A stretch of 64,000 nt of DNA from Amia ocellicauda (GCF_036373705.1 NC_089858.1:33258249-33322248), one strand, 5' to 3'. Positions 12,481-24,735 are shown, numbered from the stretch's first letter. A program made the numbers and translations. Notes: generated from the letters alone by a model not told the origin.

Positions 12481-12779
12481 CACACAAACACTCGCACTCA
12501 ACAGCACAATTACTGCTGGCACTATATTAGGACAGTTTATAAAGGAGTTGCACTCACTCTGGCCCTCCCAAAAATATTCTGTACGGGACGGCAGTCTGGG
12601 GCTTGTTGCACAGGGTACTGTCCTGGGGAGGGAGGGGTATTGTCTGAGAGTCCTACTGCTCAATTAAAACACTAGGTGGCATAGTCGTGCATTTTTAGTA
12701 ATTCTGCCAGCCAGATAGAAATCTACCCACTCACACATAGGCAGCAGACTGTGATATGACACCCGACTTGACTTGTATT

Positions 12780-12880
12780 ACTTTTTTTTTACTGTATGTT
12801 TACCACTCTGAAAAGCGCTCTGTGGCTACCCTGTGAAGGGCTCTATACAAATAAAAATAGTTTTATTGATTGATGTCCCC
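12780..12880 (-). repeat. Retroposon 3' tail ending in TTGAT repeats
   Basis: The sequence around GCGCTCTGTGGCTACCC, followed by a TACAAATAAAAAT-like tail and TTGATTGAT, recurs in inverted form at about 16765-16832. The repetition and simple-sequence end suggest a retroposon tail; the family was not assigned. Confidence 0.5.
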
Positions 12881-13441
12881 ATCGTCCTGCGGTATGACAG
12901 AGCAGGGACACGATTATCAAACCCCGTGCGACCGACAACACAACGACTCCAGATCGAGACGGCAACACTCGGGCAAAATAGAAAATTGTTGACGGGAGAA
13001 AAAACAAAATTCCTGTTCAGTGCTACCAGGGAGGGGAACACGTTCATTTTTTAAAAAGAAGAGGAGAAGACCAAGGGGCTGTCCCGTGCGACACCCACCG
13101 TCGCCTGGGGCCGGACGTCAGGAGCGTCTACTTGTCAACCTAGAAGTGACACTTCACAGCACAGTAACTGCTCTATTAAACGTGCTGCAGCCTGCCTCTG
13201 TGTTATCCAACTCAAGAGCATCAAATAGTGTATCCGTCTGATTTCGGGCAAATTATTCATTTTCGGGAACATTTATCTAGGAGACCACATCGCTTCACAA
13301 GCAAATATGTCAATGATTGCCTGTACCCCTTCCAGAGCAGAGCAGCCGCAACACGACCCCAGTGCAGCCCACCTCCCCCCACGGCTCCTGCACTGAAACC
13401 CACCAACCGCCACACAGACACCCAGCCAGACCAGGCGACTC

Positions 13442-13686
13442 TGGCAAGCCGTTGTGACATTTAATCCATCATTTATGATATCAAAAATTAAATTGCTGAT
13501 ATCAAGAATATTTGGTATTATCAATAATTGGCAGTTAATTGTTGACATCAGCAATTGTATTCTTGATATCAAAAATGCATAATAATTAACATCCGGTTAA
13601 GGTTTAAATGTCACATGAATTGCTGATATCAGCAATTGTATTTTTGATATCAGTTATTATGGATTAAATGTCACAACGGCTTGGCA
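13442..13686. mobile_element. GATATC-family palindromic MITE, copy 2
   Basis: Nearly perfect terminal inverted repeats of about 28 bases, starting TGGCAAGCCGTTGTGAC at the left and mirrored at the right, enclose several GATATCAGCAATTG-type palindromes. A TA follows the right end. A related copy with the same left neighbour lies at 56260-56455, so both were carried by the segmental duplication of copies A and C. Confidence 0.7.
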
Positions 13687-13739
13687 TACACGACTCGACT
13701 GCGCACAAGACAGAGACAATGTGCTGTGCACAGTGCCAT

Positions 13740-13990
13740 AGCCCCTACTCCTCCATCAGCGGCGGAAACGGCTTATTTCCAATGAAGATGCTTATTTCTA
13801 GCAGCGAATCCTCTTACGTTTCAATTACAGAGCTCCACCGAAATACATATTTGATTGACAAGCACCAGAAACCGCGTCTAGTTTCCCTGTATAATGTCGG
13901 TTGATGTGATTTGTCACTGGATGTGCCCCATACTATGGAGATGTGGTTGTGAAACAATATATACCTGATTTCATGGACATTTTGAGTTAA
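13740..13990. repeat. Dispersed repeat R1, copy 1
   Basis: A block with ATCAGCGGCGGAAAC, TTTCCAATGAAGATGC and ATTTCTAGCAGCGA recurs at 45950-46205 and 62855-63135, and inverted at 42440-42675. No coding potential or termini were identified. Confidence 0.6.
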
Positions 13991-14258
13991 GTTACTCATT
14001 CCAGGTATTCAGCTGTGGTGTGTGATGCATTTCCTCCGCACAGACCAACACGAATTCCTGGGTACGCATCTCTCTCTCACCTGCGGGTCTACATATCCCG
14101 CAATTAGCGCCAAGGAGTTCGAATCAATTAATTAATTGAATTAGTTCAGTTAGACACAAAGTGCTCTTGGGATCGTGGAAAACATGTTGTCTCATTGTAG
14201 GAATCACTCAGAAGGGTTATAAGTAGTACTGAATTGCTTAAAGGAGAGTCCAGCATCA

Positions 14259-14509
14259 CAGTGGTTCCCACCCTGGTCCAGGTGGACCCCCCACTCTGCT
14301 GGTTTTTGTTCCAATCCAGCTCTCACTTGCTTAATTGAACCGCTTAGTTGAATTAATTTCTGAAATCAGAGCCTTTTACTTTTAAACAATAGGGGGTTTA
14401 AGTCAAGTATATAATTGTATAAATAACCAACTCTTAATACACACTTTAAAAAGTCAAATCTAAGCAGATTTTTACGTCAATGAATGAACAGCAGGGTTGG
14501 GAACCCCTG
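14259..14509. mobile_element. hAT-like MITE candidate
   Basis: The ends are inverted copies: CAGTGGTTCCCACC at the left and GGTTGGGAACCCCTG at the right. This is the style of hAT non-autonomous elements, but no matching 8-base target duplication is present. Confidence 0.45.
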
Positions 14510-14659
14510 GTCTACGATTTGTCTGTAACTATCTTTTCCACTTTGACTCCGGTTTCTATCGCAGACCGACACTAGAATACCCTGCTTCTCTCGGACGGCT
14601 GTGCAGTCATTATTCTGAGCGCCGCTAATGGCGCGCAAATGCTGCCCTCTAGTGGTTAT

Positions 14660-14760
14660 TTACACGAGGCAAAATAGTTATTATTATTATTATTATTATT
14701 ATTACTTGTCATTTTGCAGACGCTCTCATCCAGGGCGACTTAAATTTGTACCCATTTATA
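14660..14760 (+). repeat. (TTA)n tract followed by a common fish repeat core
   Basis: A short TTA run is followed by ATTTTGCAGACGCTCTCATC and ACCCATTTATACAGCTGGGC, a core I associate with dispersed repeats in many fish genomes. The counterpart in the copy C flank (about 56582) lacks it, so it was gained in the A flank or lost from the C flank. Confidence 0.5.
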
Positions 14761-15269
14761 CAGCTGGGCATTTTTTACTAAGTTAAAATGGGGCTCCCGG
14801 CAACTGCTGCACTCCAAGTCGCAGTTCGAGGGAGAGGGGAGCCTTGAAGGAAAAAGGAAATTGATACTTTGTAATTAGCCCTGCTTCTGCAGAGACACAG
14901 TCCAGCAGAACTGCACCTTCAGCTGACCTAAACAGCCAGATGCCACAGGACTATTCGAGACTGATCCATTTAGACTGGGTGTGGGTGCCAAGCAGGGATG
15001 GGCAGTATTTATGATATGTGTATTTCAAATACGTATTTCAAATACAAAATAGGATTTTGTAATTTGTATTTGATAGGGTTGATGGAAATGGCTTCATATT
15101 TTGTATCAAAATACTTTAGTGTTTTGTATTTTGTAAAATGCTGCCTCTGATTGGTGCCTATAAATTTGCGCAAGACTTGTTGAGATCAGAACAGAAAATT
15201 GATCCATACCTGAAGAAGAAGGTCAAGGTGAGAAAAAGAGATGTCTGTAATGTAGGCCACAGGGCACAC

Positions 15270-16207
15270 ACACTCGTTCCAATACACTCCCTCTCTCACA
15301 CACGCCTACACACACTCACTCAATGGCACACTTACTCTCTCACCCACACTCACTCAATCGCACACTTACTCTCTCGCACGCACTCACACACTCACTCAAT
15401 CGCACACTTACACTCTCACACACACTTGCTCTCTCACCCACACTCACACACTTACTCTCTCACTCACACACACTCACACACTCAATCGCACACTTGCTCT
15501 CTCACCCACACACACTCACACACTCAATTACACACTTACTCTCTCACACACACACTCACTCAATCGCACACTTGCTCTCTCACCCACACACACTCACACA
15601 CTCAATTACACACTTACTCTCTCACACACACTCACTCAATCGCACACTTGCTCTCTCACCCACACACACTCACACACTCAATTACACACTTACTCTCTCA
15701 CACACACTCACTCAATCGCACACTTGCTCTCTCACCCACACACACTCACACACTCAATTACACACTTACTCTCTCACACACACACTCACTCAATCGCACA
15801 CTTGCTCTCTCACCCACACACACTCACACACTCAATTACACACTTACTCTCTCACACACACTCACTCAATCGCACACTTGCTCTCTCACCCACACACACT
15901 CACACACTCAATTACACACTTACTCTCTCACACACACTCACTCAATCGCACACTTGCTCTCTCACCCACACACACTCACACACTCAATTACACACTTACT
16001 CTCTCACACACACACTCACTCAATCGCACACTTGCTCTCTCACCCACACACACTCACACACTCAATTACACACTTACTCTCACACACACACTCACTCAAT
16101 CGCACACTTGCTCTCTCACCCACACACACTCACACACTCAATTACACACTTACTCTCTCACACACACTCACTCAATCGCACACTTACTCTCTCACACACA
16201 CTCACAC
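15270..16207. repeat. CACACT minisatellite with higher-order structure
   Basis: A landmark CAATCGCACACTTGCTC or close variant starts at 15483, 15561, 15637, 15713, 15791, 15867, 15943, 16021, 16097 and 16173. The spacings are 78-76-76 repeated three times, giving a 230-base higher-order unit. The long reading frames across it are products of the repeat and are not genes. Confidence 0.95.
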
Positions 16208-16251
16208 ATAAGTTTGACTGTTTTTGGTAGAACTTTGAACAGTTTTGGAAT

Positions 16252-18122
16252 ACCAGAGGGTTGTACTACGAAGGGAGTTTAACCTACTAAGATTTAACTC
16301 AGGATAGCAAGGAAAGTCAGGGTTGACAAACTCTGATTGCCTACACTGGTGTTAAACGGTACTACGAAGGTGGTTAAGATGCCGGTCAGTTGACTCGGTG
16401 TGACTTCACTGGAGTTAGTGCGCGTTCATGTAAAACAGGCGTGTCTGGCAGCGCATGCTCAGTGTGTGCGCAGCGTCTGTGCGCCCCGGAATAATGCAGC
16501 TGATAATGTCAGGAAATTAGGGGTTTAAAGAAAAGTTAGCGGCTAAATGTAACACCGTGGAGGCCAACAAAGCCAGGCAGGCTTGCTGGCAGCGCATTGC
16601 CGACAGAGTCAATTCGTAAGAACAGTGTTCTTGTCATATATTCTCTCTTTTTTTTCTTACGGATTCTTCTTTTATTTGTAATATGATTGAGATGTAAGGA
16701 CACGCAAAATAGTCTATCTAAATATGTGACAACAATTAGGATAATTCAATTATAGCCTACATATCAATCAATTCAATCAATTTTTATTTGTATAGCGTCC
16801 TTCGCAGGGTAGCCACAGAGCGCTTTACAGACATGGGCTACATCTCTGAAATTGACCCGTTACTCACTGTTAATGAATTAAGATCTACTCCCTAAAGCAC
16901 CCAGGCTGTAGGGCTGCCTGTATGAATTGAATGCTATTGTGTTCAGAATAACTTCATTCTAACAATCATTTCAGCTGCAGCCCCAGTGGAAAGCGCACCT
17001 GCAACAAGTCCGGATGAAATATAAAAATATTCTATCAGGTGGTGTGCATTAATAATGCTCATCAGTAATACACAGTACAGATGTGGTGTGTAGCCTACAC
17101 TCAATAGCCTATTCATATGTTCACAGCAAACAGAAAAAAGGCAGAAAACTGGAGAAGGGCATGATTTACGCATATTTCGGGAATCCACTCTTGGTCGTGG
17201 CTCACCACCTAATATGTCTTTAATTGTCTTGAATATAAGTAGAACTTTTAAGGACAAATAATGTAGGCTAGCCTACATGTCAGATCAAATACGATATGAT
17301 CAAATACTTGAACACTGATGCTGTGAAATGACTTCCTATTCACATAATCCCCCTCATGTTCTCCCAGGGGTGCTCTAATGGGGATATGCGTACAGTCAAT
17401 CACACCAATCACCCTCGGGATTCCTATGGAAGAAAATGTGTTGTGTATATAGGCCCAGCCTATGCATATTAAAAATAGACCAAGTATTTTTTACTGCGAA
17501 TTACCTGCAATCGCATAAAAAGCCTCTATGATTTTTAGCAAGCTTAAATGGCCAGGGAACACAACAAATGCATCCAGCAGTTCAGTGAGAGCAAGTGCCA
17601 CCTTGCGAACTGCACGGCACACAGTATTCTTGCTCAGAGGTTCAGCATCACCGATGGAATACATGAAGTGTCCGCTGGCAAAATATCACAAAGCAAGGCA
17701 CACTGTCTGTTCAACACCGAGGGCATCACTCCGGCAAGTGGCACTGGAGACGTCTGGCCCTAGAAGCCGGCAAAGATACTGAATTCCCTCAAATGAGAAT
17801 CGATATCTTTCATGGAGAGCATCATCGGGGTGAGCTAGAGGAGCTGCCCGTCTCTACACACCCTCGCCCTGCGCAGTGAGCCTCTCACAACCCGGGCCCA
17901 GTGTCGATTGGGTCCCGACAAGACTGTGGGCGGAGAGGCGGTGCTTATACAGTGTAACACCGACTTAACTACGAACATGCCCTGCTCGGAGCAGTGAAGA
18001 GATGCGCGTATATTGCTATGACAGCGTACCTCGGGTAAAACTTATCCACCTTTAACACCCGACTTCACAGTTACTCCTGAAGTTACCTGCAGTTACCTCG
18101 CTTCGTAGTACACCCCTCTGGT
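16252..18122. mobile_element. PIF/Harbinger transposon, degenerate, nested in the hAT element
   Basis: The ends are inverted and share CCAGAGGG and TGTACTACGAAG. The minus strand at about 17840-17500 encodes the N-terminal part of a HARBI1-like transposase, including RKVALALTELLDAFVVFPGH. After an apparent intron, [16 protein letters not shown] at about 17425-17372 carries the first catalytic Asp. The plus strand encodes pieces of the partner Myb/SANT-like protein: CWQRIADRVNS near 16590, WKAHLQQVRMKYKNILSG near 16985-17037 and ANRKKAENWRR near 17128. Divergent transposase and Myb-like genes are typical of the family. The rest of the nuclease is missing, so the copy is dead. The 3-base target duplication could not be fixed. 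Confidence 0.78.
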
Positions 18123-19330
18123 CTGTAGTATTCCCTATTGGAGTTTAAGTAAATGTTCTTACTACACTATTAATGTGTATGTGTCCTCTATACCTATATT
18201 CCGAGGCTCTCAATATATTCAGTGGTTGGAGTTGGGTTAATACTCCTTGACAAGTTCCGTTACTACTTTAGGATTGCGTTTCTGGCTACATTTAAAATCA
18301 AAACATATCGATCATTTAATAATTGTTGACAAAGTGCAAATAGGTGTCCAATGATTTATAAATAATTGATTGCTGAATGATTGTACCCTAATTGAAGTAG
18401 CTGTTTAGTAGGATCATGATTTTGCATACCATTGCATGAATGACACATCATTTATTATATTTATGATTAACAATCAAATGGTTCATTACTTAGAAACTAG
18501 TTGCTATGAATAAAGGTGCCATCAGTTGTCTTCTTATGAATGACTTGTTTGTCATTGAATCAGTGTTGCTGATGAAAAGTAGGCCCTTCATTACCAAACA
18601 CCAAGTAACTAAATTAGGATACAATTATGAGTCATTAGCAAACTGTTAGTTAAACATTAAACTGTTGGTTACTTTAAAACTAACCTTCATCTGGGTGATC
18701 ACAGGGATATGTGAATATTTGATCTGTTAACTGGTTGCATATGTCAGATTTATCACACGACTCGTTAGGCAGAGGAAAACTGTTGCTATCAAACATTGTC
18801 TACTTAATCAGCCGAGTCAGTTTACTGGTGAACTGATAGAGCAAATAGCCCAATAGAAGGAAGGTTTGCAAAGTGATCTCATGCTCCCTTGTTAAAGATT
18901 TTTTTAAATACAAAAATACAGTAGTTTATTTTTATACATGGTGTGGCTGCTATATTTTGTAGTTTATTTTGATACCAAATACACTTAAAATTAAGGTATC
19001 TTATTTTAAAATACATTGATGCATCTTTGTCCATCCCTGGTGCCAAGTTTGTTCTCACATGGAGCTCTCAGTCACTCCATCTGACTTCAGTCAAGCTTAA
19101 GAGGTGCCCTTTACAGCTGACCACTTTAGATGGAGATCTCATTTGGCTCCTTCATTGCTCCATTAGAAGACTAATCCCTCCCTCCCCCAGATTCAAATGA
19201 GCCTTCCCAACAGGCTGGCACTGACAATGTGCATCTCTCACCCAACACCTTCCAAAGGAGAAGCACACGGGTGGTTTAAGTTGTAAAAAGGTTTATTGGT
19301 TCCTGCAGGTTCACACACATCCTGCACAGC

Positions 19331-22300
19331 TCACTGCCCCCCACAGCGGCCCCTCGGAACCATGAGCTCATCCAGGGCTGCGTCACCACAGGGCTGCTCC
19401 CCCAGCAGTCCTTCCAGCACCAGCTTAGGGGGGCACAAAGAAAGAGAAGGTCAGTTCAATAGGTTTGCCATAGGAATGTAATTGTGACAGGGGGCTGATG
19501 CACATATTTAGGATTTAAGAGCGAGTCTGCATCCCCCACTAACCGGTAGAGGAATCCAAGCAGGGTTCGATGCAGTATCCGTACAGTCCATGCCCTCTCA
19601 CCCACACTTACCTGGAAGCTCCTGTCCAGCTCCACAATCAGCGGCACCTCTGCTCTGGCCCACAACCGGTACTGGAGCTCAGGGGTGTCCAAGAACAGCA
19701 CATACACACTAAGGGAGTCTGTGGGGGTTGGAAAAGAGAGGAGGGGACATTTGTAAACTACATAGCCCACAATACTGCATACAAGAACTAAAGTGTACTT
19801 GTAGAGGGAAATTCAGTTCCAGTGAAAAATAAAACCCAGTAGAGAAAACTTGGGATAAAACTTCATTGCGATAACGTACAATACACATTTAAAGGACAGG
19901 ATCTGCCACAGACAGGCGTCCACAGACCAGTGTGGGACCATCCGTCCTGAAGTACCTCACAGCTAATCCAGCTACTGCACAGAAACGTGTGCAGCTCTGA
20001 CTGGACCGGCCACAGGCTGCCATTTAAACCCCATTGTAAAAGACTACAGCGATGCAGGCCAGAACCCCCCAGACTTACCCACTCTATGGCCCAGCAGGCT
20101 GTACCAGAAGCTCAGGCACACAGAGCCACCGAGAGGGGGGCTCACCAGCCGCCTGCCCAGAGAGCTCCAAGTACTTCAGGTACACTGACAGGGAGTCTGA
20201 AAGTGAGAGAAGATGGACATCAGGGCCCAGTTTTTCAAACCTTTTCTGAAAGGATTTAAGTAAATCGGATTGGATAACATTTGAGAATTGGGTATTTCAA
20301 AACTGAAAAAGGAGATTCTGATCTTGGAGATTGGGATTTGGACCTGATAATCCAATCCTAACTTTAAATCAAGCTTAAAAGTTGTTTTGGGGTTTTTCAA
20401 AACTCAAGGGTGAGATAAGGATAGTTTTGATGTTGAAAATCAGGATAATCTTGACCACACTGGAAGGGTGGATTTAGACATTGTGATGTTACTACAGTGG
20501 GGAATCTTGGAAAAGATATACAACTTGACTATAAATCATAAATGGTACTTAAATGTTTACATTTGATTAAATTGACACAAGAAATAAGATGTTCCAATAA
20601 TTAACAAATGCCTCAATATATAAAACACAAATATAGCATTTAAGCAATGGAAAATCTGCAAAAAAACAAACGTCTAAAGTTCAATCGGAAAAATTAATCC
20701 CAGCATTTTGCAGTTGTTTTTGAAGACGACGAATGTGCAATTTTGCTTCTGTTGGAGCAAGGACAACTTGATTTACTCTTCAGTTAGATGAATCTGTTAT
20801 TTAGCTTTTTCAGTTTCCCTCTACACAAGTTCCCCATAAGCATCATTATTGTTTTTCTCAACATTTTTTCTTCTTTTGGGGGGTGGTTCTACCTCTGGAG
20901 TGTGAGGATCATCTGATTGTTGGGGTGTGCCACTAGCTGGTGGGTCTCCAGACTGTCTCCACAGGAGTTAGGATGATTGAGGTCAGGAGGTGGTCTTCTG
21001 ACTCATTAAGGGGATCAGAATCCCCAACATCATTCTCAGTCCCACAAAGCCCCGACTCCCCTTCTTGCAAGACAGATGAAGTGCCATGCAGAGCCTGAGA
21101 TCTTGGTTCACCAATGAGATCTGTGAATTCTCCTCGTTTGTGGGGCTTGTTCCTTGTTTTTGACTCACTGTGGTCTTTGGTAGCCTTCTGCTTTAAACTC
21201 TTCCACCATAATTTCACTTGCTCTACCGTTCACAGCTGACCAGTTCCTTTGGCATTAACATTACTGGTAATGTCAATCCAGATGCCATGCTTCATCTTGG
21301 CTGTCATTGGGGTTCGCTGACCTGAGGTGTTGAATGTGCCCATTAGGCTGTCATAATTGACCCGTACTCCTTCCAGTAGGGCATGCGTTTCCGGTGAAAT
21401 TGGTCCCCTTTGAGATAGTTGCTGGTACATCCATTTTATTTGTCTCTGCAGCTGTAACTGATTGTTTACATTGACATATGTTAAATCATGTTCAGGTGTC
21501 AAACCAGGAGAGGTTAACTGAGAAGTCTTTAAAGCAATTGTAGAAACAAGGGACCATTCCACAACAATGACATCCATTGTTCACCGTCTACAACACCACA
21601 GGAGAAGATATACCACAAGGGTTCACACTGAATTCCCTAAACCACTTGGAGTATACCTGCACGATTTAGATTTAGTCGGGAGGACATTGAGTTCATTAAA
21701 TATACTTCGACCGCATCTGGAACACACCACTCAAAGAGGTTATGCCTTGACTGTGAAGAACAGGTCCTTATGGCTTTGCGCTTTTATGCATGTGGAGCAT
21801 TTTACCAAGTAATTGGAGACAGTTTGCAACTCTGTAAATCCACAATCAGTTCTTTGGTACACAGAGTTTCCTCTGCATTGGGCAGCCTTGTCAGCCAGTA
21901 TGTTTCTTTTCCAACTAATCAAGAACATATCAAGACGTTCAAGCGCACTTTTGATTTGGGAAAAATGCCAAATATTATTGAAAGATTGCACCCATGTCCA
22001 CATCCAGGCACTCCATGAGAGGGAATGGGAGTTTGTGAACAGAAAGGGGTGGCACAGCATCAATGTGCAACTTGTGGGAGATACAGACCTCATCATCACC
22101 AACCACGTGGTGAAATGGCCAGGGTCTGTCCATGTCACACCAATTCAGAGGGAGAGTAATATTTTCCAAAGCTTTCAACAAAACCCCCCAGAGGGCATCA
22201 TACTAGGTGACAGAGTGTACCCACTCTTACCATGGCTAATGACACCTTTTGCCACAGCAAGCACCGATGCAGAGGAAAGATTCAACAGTGCCCATGGAAC

Positions 22301-24255
22301 AACCAGGAGCACAATTGAGCACCTGAATGGAGTGTTGAAGAAGCACTTTGCATGTCTGAACAACCTACACATGGATCCACTGCGAAATTCTCGCCTGTAT
22401 TGTCCTTTATAACATAGCTCAGACACACACAGTTCCTCTCCATCAGGACAGCGGTTATCTTCCACAGCCCCAAGTGGGTGGCCCTGACACACCACTGGCA
22501 GCAGTGCAGCCAAATGGACCAGCTGGAAGGTCAATGAGAGATGCTCTAGTGAACCTTTATTATCAAAAGGGTCCTTGAATTAATTAATAACAGTTTTCAG
22601 AGCAATGTGAAGTTGTGTTATTAATTATTTTTTATCCATTGAATTGAGTTGAATTTGGTCTATAAGTTCTTATGCATTTCATGTATGTATATGTGAATAA
22701 AAGTAACATACAAACTTTGTGCTACACTTTTTTTTAGTCTATTTAACTCATGTCTTTTAGACCTAACATGCTAAACAGAGGCCTATTCAAATCAGGATTC
22801 TGTAAACTTGATCTTGTGGTATCTGAATCAGAATGATTATCTGATTATTTTCTGAAAAATCAGCACAAAATCAGCAAGATTACTCTGATCCTGGATTGCA
22901 GAGAAGGGGATTACAAAATCTGGATCAGAATGATCAGAAGTTTTGAAAAACTGGGCTCAGGGTTCCAGTAGGGAATTAAAGGCAGGAGGCACATGAGAAC
23001 CCAAGTCAGAAGCTTGTTGACCAATAAGTTGAATTGCAATAGAGGACAACAGTTAAGGATTTGGATGCCATGTGTACCTGGAGCAAGGCAGCCGCTCCAC
23101 CCTCAGCTGGCCTCTGGCCTCAGCTCACTCACCCACTCCAGCCCCGAACACACTGTACCAGAAGGACAGGCAGGCCGCGCCAGTCAGCTCCTAGCTGCGC
23201 AGCTCTGCAGTGTAACCCTGGCTGTGCTGGTACGAGGACGTCATGTACAGGTACTGCCCTGTGAGTGACAGTGACCATGAGAACTGGAGGAAGAAGGCCC
23301 CAGGACAATGGTTTACATGGGTGAGGGAAACTAAAACATTTCCATCAACCAACAACTCTGGGCCATACCTGTTTTGTTGCGGCAGCCATCCTCCCCGCTG
23401 ACCACCGCTCCTTCGAAGGCATCCGGCCTCTCGCAGTGCAGCAGCCAGTCAGAGCGGCCCATCCCCGACTGAGTCCAGGCACACAGGTCCGTTTTAAAGT
23501 CACAGAAGAGGCTGTTCAAGGAGGCCAGCTGGAGATGGTCATGGGCACATCCATGGTGGGCACCATGTCCATGGTGGCCGCTCATCAGGGCAGAGCGCTT
23601 GGTGCCACCCGCAGTGGACTGGGGCAGCACAGCAGTGGTGTGGGGCTCAGAAGCAGTGGATTGCAGCTCAGTCGGATTCAGGGCGCTCACAGGCACTAGA
23701 GACTCGGCAGTCATAGTGGAGGGGCTATCTGTGGGCCAATCCACCAGCAGGGCAACGTTGCACTGGCCCAAGCTGGAGCCGTGACCCATGACCTGCTCCC
23801 CAGCGCCGCTCAGCTGGAAGAGTAGGTTGTCTGTGGGAGTTGAGGAGGGGAGAGATTGGGATTACAGACTTCATTTGACAGGCCAACTGCACCACTTGAG
23901 AAGAGAAGAGCATACCCCACCCATGGTCTCCCAGTCTCTACAGCACAAACTGCAGGAGGACCACTAGTGGGAGCAGCTCAGTAACCAATGGCTTGGATTG
24001 CAAAGGCAGTACATAGCACCATTTAGACGACCCAGTAGAACATCCCCTACACTCACTGAAGAGGGCATCATGGATGGCATCAATGGCCTTCAGGGCAGCA
24101 TGCAGGTCCTCAGGGCTGGGTGGGGAAGGCAGCATGCACGCAGGAATGGGGTTAGGTTAGAGTAAATTGAAGTGGGAAAGGATAAAGAAATCCACACTTA
24201 CCCCCTCCATTGAGCTGGGCCCTCCTGGAGACTCCATTCACAGGCAGGGCAGTCA
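19331..24255 (-). pseudogene. Copy A: inactivated two-MAM secreted protein gene
   Basis: Exons found on the minus strand, numbered after copy B: exon 2 24255-24202, exon 3 about 24110-24049, exon 4 23830-23369, exon 5 23258-23133, a fused exon 6/8 20196-20079, exon 9 19718-19612, exon 10 19423-19331. Lesions: (1) no signal-peptide exon is found upstream; (2) exon 3 lacks 28 bases near its 5' end relative to copy B, shifting the frame; (3) TAG replaces a Trp codon in exon 5 (23193-23191); (4) exon 6 runs straight into exon 8, deleting exon 7, with a shared GCTGGT at the junction (20149-20144), and a 2-base loss shifts the frame; (5) a 30-base in-frame deletion in exon 9. The RRAR site of copies B and C reads RRAQ here. 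A Harbinger element sits in the intron after exon 5. AATAAA lies at 19297-19292. Confidence 0.88.
20224..22957. mobile_element. PIF/Harbinger transposon inserted in an intron of copy A
   Basis: The ends are inverted copies (GGCCCAGTTTTTCAAA at the left and its complement with one mismatch at the right) flanked by the 3-base duplication CAG at 20221-20223 and 22958-22960. The matching intron of copy C reads GACATCAGGGTTCC without interruption near 59350, an empty site. The plus strand from about 21600 to 22412 encodes a HARBI1-like DDE transposase in three frames: MALRFYACGAFYQVIGD, then DCTHVHIQA with the first Asp, then LGDRVYPLLPWLMTPF and the final Glu region. The minus strand at 21577-20933 encodes a Myb/SANT-like partner with KMKHGIWIDITSNVNA. 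Frameshifts make the transposase inactive. Confidence 0.85.
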
Positions 24256-24735
24256 CTGTGGGAGAGGATAATTTGCTTGGGTACAACTTTTCAGGGGGGG
24301 GGGAAGAGAACACTGAAGGACTGGAGAGGCAGCATGGAGCCACCGCAGCCCTGCAATTTCAGCAGTCAGGTTAATGCAGGAGAGGAGTCGAGTAAAGCAG
24401 CTCAGGAGTGCCCCCACAATGCCAGGTGTGCAAGTAGTTGTGCATTTCTAAAACCACTCCTTCTCCAGGCAAGCGACACCCACAAGGATTCAAAATGCTG
24501 GCACTGGTCATCGTGTAACTGTCAATCATTGTATGCAGCCAACCACCTGCAGAAGGAACTGGTCAGTCATTTGCTATGTGGCCAATCACCTTTATTTATA
24601 AAAGATGGGAGAAGAGGGAACAAATGTGTCTCAGTGGCATGTTACTAACAAAGTGCTGTTAAATGGATAGTAAGTAGCTGGGAGGTTGTTAATCAGGAGA
24701 TGCAACTCCTGATAAAGTAGCAAGCTAGATTTACA

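Larger units (their letters stand above)
14993..19039. mobile_element. hAT-type transposon with 8-base target duplication, carrying nested repeats
   Basis: The left end CAGGGATGGGCAGTATTT is mirrored by the right end TTTGTCCATCCCTG. The perfect 8-base direct repeat GTGCCAAG lies at 14985-14992 and 19040-19047. The duplicated flank of copy C has a single GTACCAAG at 57037-57044 followed by the same downstream sequence, which is an empty site. The interior has no hAT transposase; it holds a long CACT-rich minisatellite and a PIF/Harbinger element. The copy is therefore non-autonomous and nested. Confidence 0.82.

Noticed and set aside
12305-12497. Initially read as an exon of an unrelated coiled-coil gene
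   Set aside because: Alignment with MAM exon 6 of copy B and a nearby exon 9 fossil explains it better.
15138-16282. Long open reading frames of up to 357 residues
   Set aside because: They are translations of the CACACT minisatellite in several frames and have no protein features.
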